Assembly (NCBI GenBank): GCA_031551755.1
Contig: JAVBNE010000016.1
Location: forward strand, 1 to 64,000
Length of the DNA: 64,000 nucleotides
Source of the DNA: JAVBMU01 sp031551755
GTDB lineage: Bacteria; Actinomycetota; Actinomycetes; Actinomycetales; Cellulomonadaceae
Direction of reading: 5' to 3'
Shown here: piece after piece, positions 17,383 through 26,687 of the stretch
How positions within the stretch are numbered: position 1 is the first letter of the stretch
Layout: the number at the start of each line of letters is the position of its first letter
Notes under the pieces: model-generated
Seen by the model: only the letters and a program-made list of their open reading frames with translations
Databases searched by the model: none
What the model was told of the DNA's origin: nothing
Made by a program: the position numbers and the translations under genes

Positions 17383-18198
17383 ATGCCGGACCCCGCCTTC
17401 GACCTTCTTCTACCCCTCGCTGACACGGCCGACCACGGTCCGATCCGCATTCCACCCGAAGCCGGTGAGACCACCTTGCGGTCGCTGTATGCCTACCCGC
17501 CCACCGGGCCGCAGCAGTGGACCCTACGCGCAAACATGGTCGCGACCATCGATGGCGGAGCCTGGGGCGCCGATCACCGGTCAGGATCGATCAACGACGA
17601 CGCCGACTTCCGGGTCTTCAAAGTGCTGCGGTCATTGGCCGACGTGGTCATCATCGGCGCGGGCACCGCCCGCGCTGAGGGATACACCGAACTGTCGCGG
17701 CCGCCCGGCCTCGACCCGGACGGCCGGCCGCTGGAACTAGCGGTGGTCACCCGGACGGGCGAACTCCCGGCCACGCTCGCGACAGCCACCCGGCCGCCCT
17801 TCGTCCTCACCGGCCGCGAAGGTGCCCAGCGGGCCGGCGAGCACCTTCCAGCGGATCACATCCTGACCCTGGACGAAGGCGAGTCCCCGCATCATCGACT
17901 CGACCTACGCGCCGGACTGCGAGCGCTGACCGCCCTTGGCCTTTCCCGGATGCTCTGCGAGGGCGGTCCGACGCTGCTGGCCGATCTGCTGACGCAACAG
18001 TTGGTAGACGAACTCTGCGTGACTACCACCCCTGTGCTCGTCGGACCCGGGCCGGGCAGGATCGTCGCCGGCTCAACGCCGAACACCGGTCCAGGAGCCG
18101 CCGGATGGTCCAGTGGGTCGCTTGAACTCGGCCACCTGCTGTATTCCGGTGGCACGACGGCGGCCCGATGGGGTGTCCCGCTAGGCTGGCGACCGTGA
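17383..18198 (+). CDS. RibD C-terminal-type pyrimidine reductase
   Basis: A 271-residue reductase with the dihydrofolate reductase-like fold of the RibD C-terminal domain. The block SLYAYPPTGPQQW starts the domain, NMVATIDGGAWGADHRSG binds the substrate side, and VVIIGAGTARAEGYTEL and MLCEGGPTLLADLL are NADPH-binding hallmarks. The deaminase half of full-length RibD is absent, as in the actinobacterial stand-alone family to which Rv2671 belongs. Its exact substrate is uncertain; a flavin- or folate-pathway role is suggested by family only. The stop overlaps the next start by four bases (GTGA), so the two are coupled. Confidence 0.88.
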   Translation: MPDPAFDLLLPLADTADHGPIRIPPEAGETTLRSLYAYPPTGPQQWTLRANMVATIDGGAWGADHRSGSINDDADFRVFKVLRSLADVVIIGAGTARAEGYTELSRPPGLDPDGRPLELAVVTRTGELPATLATATRPPFVLTGREGAQRAGEHLPADHILTLDEGESPHHRLDLRAGLRALTALGLSRMLCEGGPTLLADLLTQQLVDELCVTTTPVLVGPGPGRIVAGSTPNTGPGAAGWSSGSLELGHLLYSGGTTAARWGVPLGWRP

Positions 18199-18680
18199 CC
18201 GACACCATCATCGTCCTGACCGAAGACACCCTGAACCCGGCCGATGTCCAGCACCTCCTGGCACTGCATCCGGATGAGGAACTCGAGTACCGCGTACTGG
18301 TACCCGCTGACACCGAACGCAACCTCGTCACCTCGATCATCGACTACCTGAGTGTCGGTGAACTCAAGGAGGCATGGGACGAGGTACTCGGCCGCGAGCC
18401 GGACACCGCGCAGGCCAAAGCGACGGCCGCCGAACAACTCGAGCGCTCCATCTCCGAGCTGCGCGACGCCGGTGTCACAGCTGACGGAATCGTCACGGAG
18501 GATGACCCGATCCCTGCCGTGATCAAGGCAGTGGCCGCCGGTGGCGTCCGCGAGGTTCAGGTCGTGACCTACCCCCACGCCGTCGAGGACACTTTCCACA
18601 CCGACTGGGCATCGCGCGTGCGCGGGCAACTCAACGTGCCGGTCCTACACCTGTACTCGGGTACCTCCGAACTCGGCTAA
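18195..18680 (+). CDS. Conserved hypothetical protein, UspA-like fold
   Basis: A 161-residue soluble protein that looks like an alternating alpha/beta fold. DTIIVLTEDTLNPADVQHL forms the first strand and helix, a Glu/Ala-rich helix lies in the middle, and VREVQVVTYPHAVEDTFHTD near the end fits a late strand-loop-helix. It resembles universal stress-like proteins but lacks the clear G-x2-G-x9-G(S/T) nucleotide motif. The GTG at 18195 overlaps the stop of the RibD-like gene. Partnership with that reductase is suggested by coupling only. Confidence 0.6.
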   Translation: MTDTIIVLTEDTLNPADVQHLLALHPDEELEYRVLVPADTERNLVTSIIDYLSVGELKEAWDEVLGREPDTAQAKATAAEQLERSISELRDAGVTADGIVTEDDPIPAVIKAVAAGGVREVQVVTYPHAVEDTFHTDWASRVRGQLNVPVLHLYSGTSELG

Positions 18681-18772
18681 CCCGGGTCCAGCGTTGACCG
18701 GCGTACCACCCACCCTGGCTGGGCCGATTCGGCGACGCCGACGTCGGCGGACGCGCCGGCGCAGGATCTCCC

Positions 18773-20035
18773 TCAGTACCCGGTGTCGGTCGGCCTCGGG
18801 TAGTGCTGAGCGTACTTGCGCCGGTAATTCTGCGTCATCGCCTCGACGACCAGCCGCCGCTTGAGGCCGCTGTCGCCCGAGTACTTCAGCGGGTTGACGA
18901 CGTCACCCCGGCGCTTCGCCGCGGTGAGGCGCACCAGCAGCTCGGGGTCGCGGATGTACTTGGTGAGGAGCCCGAACGGCACAACGGAGTACAGCACCTC
19001 ACGGTCGGTGCGAACCGGCTCGATCTGATGACCGAAGACCTGATCTTCCACCACCACTCGCGCGACGTTGGCACCGGCACCCGTGACGTAGTAGTTGTTC
19101 CGGCCGATGCGGGGGTTGACCTCGAAGTACACGTGCCGCCCCGCACGCGGGTCGAGTTTGTAGTCGAAATTCGCGAAGCCGACGTAGCCGACCGCCGCCA
19201 GGAAACGGCTGGCCGCATCCATGGCATCCTCGTAGGGCTCGGTCAGGATCGCAGCCGGGATGCCCAGAGTGCCCGGGGTGTGCTCCTCCAACAGGACCCG
19301 TCCCGTGGAGAGCAGCGTCATCCGGCCTGCACGGTCACGGTAAGCGGTCAGTGAGCGCATTTGGGTCTCGTCCCCCGGAATGAACTCCTGGACGAGGAAA
19401 ACCCCGGGATATCCAGCCGTGACCAGGTGCCCCAACAGCTCGTCGAGTTCCGCTCGGGAGTCCACGTGGTGGATCTTGCGTTTCCCCGGGAAGGACACGT
19501 AATGGTAATCGGCACTGTTCGACGGCTTCGCGACCACCGGGAACTCCAGGTCAACCGGCAGGCCGGGCACCGCCGACAGCCCCCCGGCTGCGATCAGCTG
19601 GGGAATGTCGACCGCCACCGTGCGGGGTGTCGGGATGCCGAGGCGATCGCAGACCTGCGCGAAACCCTCCTTGCTCGACACGAGCTCCAGCACGTCGAGG
19701 GAGCAGTAGGGCAGCACGTAGTGCTGAGCGAGCCGGTCGTGATACTCGATCACCGTCCGCACGAACCAGTCCGCATTGGTGAGCAGGACCAGCGTCTTGC
19801 CGGGGTTCTCGGCGGCCACCGACTCCAAGGCGGCCACCAGCGTCTGCGGGTCGTCGATTCCTGGCTTCACCACGTTCGTGACGAAGGCCGAGTCGGCCAT
19901 GGCGCGAGTGGCGACGGCCGAGATGACGACCGCCGGGGTGCCGTACTGCTCATGGAAGGCACGCACCATCGCATAGACCCCGATGTCACCACCCACTCCG
20001 ACGGGAAGCAGGTCGACATTGGTGGTGACGCTCAT
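18773..20035 (-). CDS. ATP-grasp carboxylate-amine ligase
   Basis: A 420-residue ATP-grasp enzyme. The nucleotide-binding region spans FPVVAKPSNSADY and VFLVQEFIPGDETQM, and the metal-binding end has HVYFEVNPRIGRNNYY. The N-terminal Rossmann-like part and overall size match COG3919-type ligases, the group that includes D-aspartate ligase of peptidoglycan cross-bridges. Such enzymes couple a carboxylate to an amine through an acyl-phosphate. A cell-wall role is plausible, since the window also has a FemAB-like protein, but the substrate is inferred. Its ATG overlaps the gnd stop by four bases, an unexpected partner. Confidence 0.8.
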   Translation of the reverse strand: MSVTTNVDLLPVGVGGDIGVYAMVRAFHEQYGTPAVVISAVATRAMADSAFVTNVVKPGIDDPQTLVAALESVAAENPGKTLVLLTNADWFVRTVIEYHDRLAQHYVLPYCSLDVLELVSSKEGFAQVCDRLGIPTPRTVAVDIPQLIAAGGLSAVPGLPVDLEFPVVAKPSNSADYHYVSFPGKRKIHHVDSRAELDELLGHLVTAGYPGVFLVQEFIPGDETQMRSLTAYRDRAGRMTLLSTGRVLLEEHTPGTLGIPAAILTEPYEDAMDAASRFLAAVGYVGFANFDYKLDPRAGRHVYFEVNPRIGRNNYYVTGAGANVARVVVEDQVFGHQIEPVRTDREVLYSVVPFGLLTKYIRDPELLVRLTAAKRRGDVVNPLKYSGDSGLKRRLVVEAMTQNYRRKYAQHYPRPTDTGY

Positions 20036-21468
20036 GCAGGGACCTCATTTCGGTTGCCGGACCACAACGTGTGGAAAGAACCCTCGCGATCGACACGCGC
20101 ATAGGTATGCGCCCCGAAGAAGTCACGCTGGGCTTGGATGAGAGCGGCCGGAAGTCGCGCGGCCCGGACTCCGTCGTAGTAGGCCAAAGACGCGGCGAAC
20201 ACCGGTGTCGGCGCACCGGACATCGCTGCTCCGGCGACCACCCGGCGCCAGGCGGGCAGGCCAGCGCTCATGGCGTCGGTGAAGTACGGATCGGTCAGCA
20301 AGAGCGCCAGGGAGGGATCCCGCTCGAACGCCTCCGTGATCCGATTCAGGAACCTGGCCCGGATGATGCAGCCCCCACGCCAGATGCGCGCCATCGCGCC
20401 ACGGTCGATAGCCCAGTCATTCTCGGCCGAGGCCGCCGCGATCTGGTCGAATCCCTGGGAATAGGCGACCACCTTCGAGGCGTAGAGCGCAGATCGCACA
20501 TCCTCGATGAAGGCGCCCCGGTCCGCCACCTGCCAGTCATGGGCGTGCGCGGGCAAGGTGGCACGGGCCGCCTCGCGCTGTGCGATGGCACCGGAGAGGG
20601 CACGTGCAAAGGTCGCCTCAGCGATACCGGTGATCGGCACCCCCAGGTCGAGACCGGAGTGCACCGTCCACCGGCCGGTGCCCTTCTGCTCCGCCTGGTC
20701 GACGACGATGTCCACGAACGGCCGGCCGGTGGCCGCGTCGATCTGTTGGAGGACTTCGGCGGTGATCTCGATGAGGTAGGACTCCAGGTCCCCCTCATTC
20801 CAGTGCGCGAAGATCTCCCCGATCTCGCCCGCGGAGGCCCCCAGGCCGGACCGCAGAAGGTCGTATGCCTCGGCGATGAGCTGCATATCCGCGTACTCGA
20901 TGCCGTTGTGCACCATCTTGACGAAATGCCCCGCACCACCGGGACCCACATAGGTGCAGCACGGCACGCCGTCGACCTTGGCTGAGATCGCCTCCAGAAT
21001 CGGGCCGAGGGTCCGGTAGGCCTCACGGGTCCCGCCGGGCATGATCGCGGGGCCGTTCAGCGCCCCCTCCTCGCCGCCCGAAACGCCCGTGCCCACGAAG
21101 TGCAGACCCTGGGCCGCCAATGCGGCCTCCCGGCGAATGGTGTCGGGGTAGTGGGCGTTGCCCGCATCCACGATGATGTCGCCCCGCTCCAACAGCGGCG
21201 TCAGCTCGTCGATCACGGCATCCGTGGCCGCACCGGCCTGGACCATGACGACGACCGTCCGGGGGCGTTCGAGGGCCGCCACGAAATCCGTCATGGACTC
21301 GCAGCCGATGAAGTCACCGTCACTGCCGTGGCTAGCGATCAGCGACTGCATTCGCCCGACCGACCGGTTGTGCACTGCGACGGTGTACCCGTGACGTGCG
21401 AAGTTCCGGGCCAGGTTGCGGCCCATCACGGCCAGCCCGGTGACGCCGACCTGCGCACGTGCAGCCAT
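20032..21468 (-). CDS. gnd: 6-phosphogluconate dehydrogenase, decarboxylating
   Basis: A 478-residue enzyme that oxidises 6-phosphogluconate to ribulose 5-phosphate and CO2, reducing NADP+. VGVTGLAVMGRNLARNFA is the dinucleotide fold, GTGVSGGEEGALNGPAIMPG the substrate loop, and GHFVKMVHNGIEY contains the catalytic Lys. The ATG at 21468 has GAGGAG upstream and starts the protein just before the Rossmann fold; the longer frame to 21693 is spurious and overlaps DUF3000. A TAGGCT box at 21506-21511 on the minus strand may be its -10. It is translationally coupled to the ATP-grasp ligase. Confidence 0.95.
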   Translation of the reverse strand: MAARAQVGVTGLAVMGRNLARNFARHGYTVAVHNRSVGRMQSLIASHGSDGDFIGCESMTDFVAALERPRTVVVMVQAGAATDAVIDELTPLLERGDIIVDAGNAHYPDTIRREAALAAQGLHFVGTGVSGGEEGALNGPAIMPGGTREAYRTLGPILEAISAKVDGVPCCTYVGPGGAGHFVKMVHNGIEYADMQLIAEAYDLLRSGLGASAGEIGEIFAHWNEGDLESYLIEITAEVLQQIDAATGRPFVDIVVDQAEQKGTGRWTVHSGLDLGVPITGIAEATFARALSGAIAQREAARATLPAHAHDWQVADRGAFIEDVRSALYASKVVAYSQGFDQIAAASAENDWAIDRGAMARIWRGGCIIRARFLNRITEAFERDPSLALLLTDPYFTDAMSAGLPAWRRVVAGAAMSGAPTPVFAASLAYYDGVRAARLPAALIQAQRDFFGAHTYARVDREGSFHTLWSGNRNEVPA

Positions 21469-21582
21469 GGGAACTCCTCGGGATGTCGGCGGGTGATCGC
21501 CCCCAAGCCTAGAGCCATCCGAAGGGCGATCACGATTCGGTGAACCCGCGCGCCCTTTCGCCTGACTACCAGGCACTGCCCG

Positions 21583-21588
21583 TAATGT
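21583..21588 (+). promoter_or_regulatory. Leaderless -10 box for the DUF3000 gene
   Basis: TAATGT lies six bases before the GTG at 21595. No ribosome binding site is present. Confidence 0.5.
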
Positions 21589-21594
21589 CTCACT

Positions 21595-22185
21595 GTGCAC
21601 ATGAGACCCGAGGACGGCATTCCCGCGGAGTTTCGGACGGCTGCGGCCGCCCTCTCCCGGCATCGCCCACGCCCGGAAATCGGCATCGAGCAAACGCCCG
21701 CACCGCAGCGCATCGCGCCCTACACGATGGCCTTCACCGGTACCGTCTCGGACGACCTCACCGACTCACCTCCGATCGCAAACGGACGGTTCGTGTTGCT
21801 CTTCGACCCAGCCGGACAAGCGGCCTGGTCGGGTCGATTCCGTGTCGTCTCATTGGTTCGAGCGACCCTCGACCCCGAAATGGCCACGGACGAACTCCTG
21901 GCTGAGGTCGCCTGGAGCTGGCTCACCGACGCGCTTGCCGAGACCGGTGCGAAGGCGGACGCCGTCGGCGGCACCGTCACCCGGGTCCTCTCGCAGAGCT
22001 TCGGCGCCCTGGATTCACACCCCAGCGTTGTCGACATCGAGATCCGGGCATCCTGGACACCACGCAATGCGAACCTGGGCCACCATGTGGCCGCATGGAC
22101 AACATTGCTGGCCACCGCAGCCGGCCTGCCACCGCTGGCAGATGGCGTCACGCCGCTCCGTGTTCCACGTACCGTGGGTCCATGA
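21595..22185 (+). CDS. DUF3000 family protein
   Basis: A 196-residue soluble actinobacterial protein of unknown role. The hallmarks seen are ANGRFVLLFDPAGQAAWSGR, VAWSWLTDAL and IEIRASWTP, with the ending LADGVTPLRVPR. It precedes a ribonuclease D/HRDC gene, with which it overlaps by four bases (ATGA), an arrangement conserved across Actinobacteria. The GTG at 21595 is preferred over the ATG two codons later because of the promoter spacing. It is divergent from gnd. Confidence 0.88.
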   Translation: MHMRPEDGIPAEFRTAAAALSRHRPRPEIGIEQTPAPQRIAPYTMAFTGTVSDDLTDSPPIANGRFVLLFDPAGQAAWSGRFRVVSLVRATLDPEMATDELLAEVAWSWLTDALAETGAKADAVGGTVTRVLSQSFGALDSHPSVVDIEIRASWTPRNANLGHHVAAWTTLLATAAGLPPLADGVTPLRVPRTVGP

Positions 22186-23438
22186 CCTCGGCCACCCCGC
22201 CCCCCACTGACAGCGAGCCGCCGCAGATCACTCCCCTGACCGAGCCCGCGGACGGCATCGGCCCGGTGATCGAAACCCCGGCGGCGTTTGCCGAGGTGGT
22301 CGGAACATTCGCGGCAGGGACCGGCCCCATCGCGGCCGACGCCGAGCGGGCCTCCGGGTACCGCTACGGCCAACGGACCTACCTCATACAAATTCGGCGC
22401 ACGGGTGCGCAGACTGCGTTGATCGACCCGATCGCCCTCCCCGACCTCAGCCCGCTGATGACGGCGGTCGGCGATGCCGAGTGGATTCTGCACGCTGCTT
22501 CCCAAGACCTGCCGGGTTTCCGCGACCACGGCTTGTTGCCGGCGCGGATCTTCGACACCGAGCTCGCGGCCCGGTTGCTCGGCCTCGAACGCGTGGGCCT
22601 GGCGGCCGTTGTCGCAGATGCCTTGGGACTCGGATTGGCCAAGGAACACTCGGCGGTCGACTGGTCCACCCGACCGCTGCCAATCGATTGGTTGCGGTAT
22701 GCCGCTCTGGACGTCGAGGTACTCATACCCCTGCGCGGCGTACTCGGTGATCGGCTCGCGGCCGCCGGGAAGGAGACCTGGGCCAGCCAGGAGTTCGACG
22801 CGATCCGGACCGCTCCCCCCGCACCCCCACGCCCGGACCCCTGGAGGCGTACCTCAGGCACCCACTCGATCCGCGACACCCGCAGCCTTGCCATCGTGCG
22901 CAGCCTGTGGCAGGCCCGCGACGCCAATGCGCGGCACCGGGACATCGCCCCGGGCCGGGTGCTGCCCGATCGTGCGATCATCGCGGCCGCACTCGCCCGG
23001 CCCACCTCGGTGGCTCAGCTCATTGCACTGCCGGAGTTCGCCGGAAAGGGCACCCGGCGACGCGCCCCCATGTGGCAGCAGGCGATCGACGCCGCGCTGG
23101 CCCTGCCCGCCTCCGCCCTTCCTGACGCTCGCGGACCACGAACCGACAGTCCACCGCCACCGCGCGCTTGGGCGGATCGCAACCCCGTCGGGCTCGCCAG
23201 GTTGGAGGCCGCACGCGCCTTCATGGCCGCCGAATCGCAGCGACTGAGCGTTCCCGTGGAAAACCTCCTGACCCCCGACACTCTGCGGCGGTTGTGCTGG
23301 TCGCCACCAACTTCACCCGATGCCGCCGCCGTCGGCGACGCCCTTGCGGCTCGAGGGGCACGACCATGGCAGATCGAGCTGTTGGCGGAGCCGTTGGCGT
23401 CCGTTATCACACAGACCGCGGCCGATCCGCTCCGGTAG
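22182..23438 (+). CDS. rnd: Ribonuclease D-like exonuclease with HRDC domain
   Basis: A 418-residue DEDD-superfamily 3'-5' exonuclease. Exo I has ADAERA, Exo II has ILHAASQDLPGF and Exo III has YAALDVEVL (Tyr-x3-Asp), all in the first ~190 residues. An HRDC nucleic-acid-binding domain follows (about 230-320). The role is expected to be RNA 3'-end trimming. The ATG at 22182 overlaps the DUF3000 stop; longer frames are not supported. Its own stop codon is part of the -10 box of the next gene. Confidence 0.88.
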   Translation: MTSATPPPTDSEPPQITPLTEPADGIGPVIETPAAFAEVVGTFAAGTGPIAADAERASGYRYGQRTYLIQIRRTGAQTALIDPIALPDLSPLMTAVGDAEWILHAASQDLPGFRDHGLLPARIFDTELAARLLGLERVGLAAVVADALGLGLAKEHSAVDWSTRPLPIDWLRYAALDVEVLIPLRGVLGDRLAAAGKETWASQEFDAIRTAPPAPPRPDPWRRTSGTHSIRDTRSLAIVRSLWQARDANARHRDIAPGRVLPDRAIIAAALARPTSVAQLIALPEFAGKGTRRRAPMWQQAIDAALALPASALPDARGPRTDSPPPPRAWADRNPVGLARLEAARAFMAAESQRLSVPVENLLTPDTLRRLCWSPPTSPDAAAVGDALAARGARPWQIELLAEPLASVITQTAADPLR

Positions 23439-23441
23439 GGT
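23436..23441 (+). promoter_or_regulatory. Leaderless -10 box overlapping the rnd stop
   Basis: TAGGGT contains the rnd stop codon TAG and lies six bases before the GTG of the FemAB-like gene at 23448. Confidence 0.45.
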
Positions 23442-23447
23442 CGTCGC

Positions 23448-24488
23448 GTGCAGAACGCGAAACTTACGGCGCAGCCGGTCCTGGACCGGGCAGCTTGGGA
23501 CGCCGAGATCCTCGAACTCGGCGGGCATCCGCTGCAGCTGTGGGGCTGGGGGGAGGTCAAGGCCGCAGGGGCGTGGACGGCGCACCGGCTGCGAATCACC
23601 GCCGACGGCGAACTCGTCGGCCTGAGCCAGGTGCTGGTCCGATCGCTGCCCGCACAGTTCAAGGCACTCAGCTATGTGCCCCGGGGACCGGTCGTCGTCG
23701 GGGACGGCGAGGGCACTACCGATCCGGACCTGCGTAACGCGGTTACTCAAGCGGTCGTGGACTGGTGCAGAGCAAACGTCGGCGGCACCGGGATCACCCT
23801 GGAGCCCGATTGGGAGAAGGGGATGCCTTACGTCCTGGCGGACAGCCGACCGGCGACCAACCCGATCCTCTACCCCACGACGCTCATCCTCGACCTGCGC
23901 AAGACCCCGGACGAGCTGATGGCGGTCATGGCCAAGAAGACCCGGCAGTACATCCGAAAGTCACAGCGGGAGGACCTGGAGTTCCGCCCGGTCGTCTCGG
24001 CCGCGGAACTTGACGCCTGCCTCACGATCTACCGAGACACCGCCGAGCGTGCGGGTTTCGGCATCCACGACGACGACTACTACCGGCTGGTCGCCAAGGA
24101 ACTGGGTGAGCATTCACCGATCTTCGCGGCTTTCGCCCGGACGGGCGACGGCCCCTACGACCGCCCGGTCTCCTTCGTCTGGTTCGCCGCCTCCGCCCGG
24201 ACCTCCTTCGAGCTGTACGGAGGAATGAGTGAGGAAGGACAGCAACTGCGCGCGAACTACGGGCTGAAGTGGTTTGCTGTCAATGCGATGCGCGATCGCG
24301 GTGTTCAACGGTACGACGTGAACGGGCTGCTGAACGACGGGATCTCGACCTTCAAGCGCGGATTTGCCGACCACGAGGATGAACTCGAGGGAAGCATCGA
24401 TGTGCCGTTCTCCGTGTGGTACGGCACGTGGAACAAGGGACTGCCGAAGGCCAAGAAGGTCGTGCGTCGCCTGCGTGCCGGGCGCTAA
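23448..24488 (+). CDS. FemAB-like peptidoglycan-bridge aminoacyltransferase
   Basis: A 346-residue protein with two GNAT-like halves, as in FemA/FemB/FemX proteins that add amino acids from aminoacyl-tRNA to the peptidoglycan stem. Supporting segments are HPLQLWGWGEVKAAGAW near the start, MAVMAKKTRQYIRKSQRED in the middle, and ANYGLKWFAVNAMRDRGVQ with YDVNGLLND near the end. No signal peptide, so it acts in the cytoplasm. It sits alone between rnd and fadB, with its own -10 box. The amino acid added cannot be predicted; the ATP-grasp ligase at 18773-20035 may act in the same bridge. Confidence 0.85.
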   Translation: MQNAKLTAQPVLDRAAWDAEILELGGHPLQLWGWGEVKAAGAWTAHRLRITADGELVGLSQVLVRSLPAQFKALSYVPRGPVVVGDGEGTTDPDLRNAVTQAVVDWCRANVGGTGITLEPDWEKGMPYVLADSRPATNPILYPTTLILDLRKTPDELMAVMAKKTRQYIRKSQREDLEFRPVVSAAELDACLTIYRDTAERAGFGIHDDDYYRLVAKELGEHSPIFAAFARTGDGPYDRPVSFVWFAASARTSFELYGGMSEEGQQLRANYGLKWFAVNAMRDRGVQRYDVNGLLNDGISTFKRGFADHEDELEGSIDVPFSVWYGTWNKGLPKAKKVVRRLRAGR

Positions 24489-24533
24489 GCCGTCGCGGCG
24501 GGCGCCTATCTCACCGACTGCGGAGGGCTTCAC

Positions 24534-26687
24534 ATGACCACCGGCCGAGCCACCATCCGCCCCGAACGAGTCACGCGCGCCCATGTGCGCGATGTCGACC
24601 TGCCTGACGGCTTCGGGACGCTGGCCCTCATCACCCTCGACAACGATCACGCGGCTCCTACGACGTTGGGTCCGGAGGGGCTCGCGCACCTGACCGCGAC
24701 GCTCCGTTCCGTGCAGGCCCGGGCGACGGCGGGCGAACTGGGCGCCGTCGCGATCACTGGCAAGCCCGGCGTCTTCGCGGCGGGGGCCGACCTCACCCAG
24801 GTGGCCGGCATCACGACTCGTGCCGAAGCGTTGGAGCTCGGCCGGCGCGGTCATGCCGCATTGCGGCTGCTCAGCGAGATGGGCGTCCCCACCTTCGCCT
24901 TCATCAACGGCATCGCCCTGGGCGGCGGACTCGAAGTAGCGCTGAACTGCGACTACCGCACCGTGGCGAGCGATGTCCGAGCGCTCGGACTGCCGGAGAC
25001 CAGTCTCGGGCTCGTACCGGGTTGGGGTGGGGCCTACCTCGTGCCCCGGCTGGTCGGGGTCGAGGCGGCTCTCACGGTCGTCTTGAACCGCCCGGAGGTG
25101 AAGCGGCCCTATGCCGCCCGAGAGGCGCTGGAGGTCGGCCTGGTCGATGTGCTCTTCGAGCCGGACGGATTCGTGGAGGAGTCGATCGGGTGGGTCGGGC
25201 AGGTCCTAGGCGGCCTGGCCGTCCCCCGTCGCCCGCTGGACGACGCCGGAACATGGTCCGCCGCGGTGGCCGCCGCGGGCGCGCGCCTAGGCGCGGTGGT
25301 CCATGGCTCGCGGCCCGCACCCGCCCGCGCCCTGGACCTGATTGCCGCCGCCCGGACGGCCACCCGCGACGAAGCCTTCACCGCCGAGGACGAGGCGCTG
25401 GCGGACCTGATCATGACCGACGAGATGCGGGCAAGCGTCTACGCCTTCTCCCTGGTGTCGGCGGCCAAACACCCGACCGGCGCCCCGGACACGAACCTCA
25501 CCCGGCCGGTGACACGCGTCGGCGTGGTCGGTGCCGGGCTGATGGCGGCGCAGCTCGCCGTGCTCTTCGCCCAACGCCTCGGTGTGCCCGTCGTGATGCG
25601 AGACCTCGACTCGGTGCGCGTCGAACACGGGTTGGCGGCCGCCGAACGGATCGTGCGACGCCAGTGCGCCGATGGGCGGCTCTCGGCATCGGCCGCTGAG
25701 CGGGCGCTCGGGTTGGTGAGCGGCACTACCGAACTGGGCGATCTCACGAACTGCGACCTCGTGATCGAGGCGATCACCGAGGATCTGGCGCTCAAACAGC
25801 GAGTGTTCGCGGAGCTCGAGTCCGTCGTGGCCCCCACCACGATTCTCGCGACGAACACCTCGGCGCTGTCCGTGACCCAGATGGCCGAAGGGTTGGGCCA
25901 CCCAGAACGGGTCGTCGGGATGCACTTCTTCAACCCGGTGGCCGCGATGCCGCTGATCGAGATCGTGGCGACCAAGGCCAGTACCCAGGAGGCGCTGGCG
26001 ACAGCTTTTGCCGTGGCCGGGATGTTGCGCAAGACGGCGGTGCTCGTCTGTGACCGGCCGGGATTCGTGGTCAACCGGTTGCTCGTGCTCCTGTTGGGGG
26101 TGATCGTCGCGGCCGTCGATGAGGGCACCCCGGTGGAAGTCGCCGATCGCACGCTCGACCCCCTGGGCCTACCGATGGGACCGTTCGCCTTGCTCGACCT
26201 GGTCGGCACGGCAGTCGGCCACCATGTGCTGACCTCGCTCGCGGCGGATCTCGGCGACCGGTTCCCGCAATCGGCTGGATTGGCAGCGCTGGTCGAGTCG
26301 GACGAACCGCTGGTCTTGCCCTCGGCCGGTCCCGGACTCCCCAGGGCCGTCGATCCGGCCGTTCAGGGGATCTTCAACGCGGCACGCACGCGGATCAGTC
26401 CGGCGGCTACCGTAGGGCTCGCGGCCAGTGCGGCCGACGCCGCCCCGACCGGACCGGAGCTACTGGACCGGGTGCTGACGGCGCTGACCCACGAGGCCAG
26501 TCACATGCTGGCCGAGGGAGTCGTCACCACACCCGAGCAGATCGACCTGTGCATGATCCTGGGCGCCGGCTGGGGATTCCACCTGGGCGGCTTGCTCCCC
26601 TACCTGGACCGTACGGGGTACTCCGAGCGCGTGTTGGGTCACCGATTCCTGGCGCCAGGGGTAGCGGATGTGGGTCGCGTCCCGTAG
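24534..26687 (+). CDS. fadB: Bifunctional enoyl-CoA hydratase/3-hydroxyacyl-CoA dehydrogenase
   Basis: A 717-residue fatty-acid beta-oxidation enzyme. The N-terminal hydratase domain has FAAGADLTQVAGI, GGGLEVALNCDYR and LGLPETSLGLVPGWGG, with the two catalytic Glu residues. The dehydrogenase domain has the NAD fold VGVVGAGLMAAQLAVL, then NTSALSVTQMA and VVGMHFFNPVAAMPLIEI with the catalytic His. The C-terminal dehydrogenase repeats follow. GGAGGG precedes the ATG. A partner thiolase (fadA) is usually next to it in Actinobacteria but is missing here. Its last 49 bp overlap the convergent TrmH gene. Confidence 0.93.
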   Translation: MTTGRATIRPERVTRAHVRDVDLPDGFGTLALITLDNDHAAPTTLGPEGLAHLTATLRSVQARATAGELGAVAITGKPGVFAAGADLTQVAGITTRAEALELGRRGHAALRLLSEMGVPTFAFINGIALGGGLEVALNCDYRTVASDVRALGLPETSLGLVPGWGGAYLVPRLVGVEAALTVVLNRPEVKRPYAAREALEVGLVDVLFEPDGFVEESIGWVGQVLGGLAVPRRPLDDAGTWSAAVAAAGARLGAVVHGSRPAPARALDLIAAARTATRDEAFTAEDEALADLIMTDEMRASVYAFSLVSAAKHPTGAPDTNLTRPVTRVGVVGAGLMAAQLAVLFAQRLGVPVVMRDLDSVRVEHGLAAAERIVRRQCADGRLSASAAERALGLVSGTTELGDLTNCDLVIEAITEDLALKQRVFAELESVVAPTTILATNTSALSVTQMAEGLGHPERVVGMHFFNPVAAMPLIEIVATKASTQEALATAFAVAGMLRKTAVLVCDRPGFVVNRLLVLLLGVIVAAVDEGTPVEVADRTLDPLGLPMGPFALLDLVGTAVGHHVLTSLAADLGDRFPQSAGLAALVESDEPLVLPSAGPGLPRAVDPAVQGIFNAARTRISPAATVGLAASAADAAPTGPELLDRVLTALTHEASHMLAEGVVTTPEQIDLCMILGAGWGFHLGGLLPYLDRTGYSERVLGHRFLAPGVADVGRVP

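Noticed and set aside
18736..18749. 14-bp GC palindrome CGCCGACGTCGGCG between convergent genes
   Set aside because: Possible bidirectional terminator, but it has no loop and no T-run and GC palindromes of this size are expected in such DNA.
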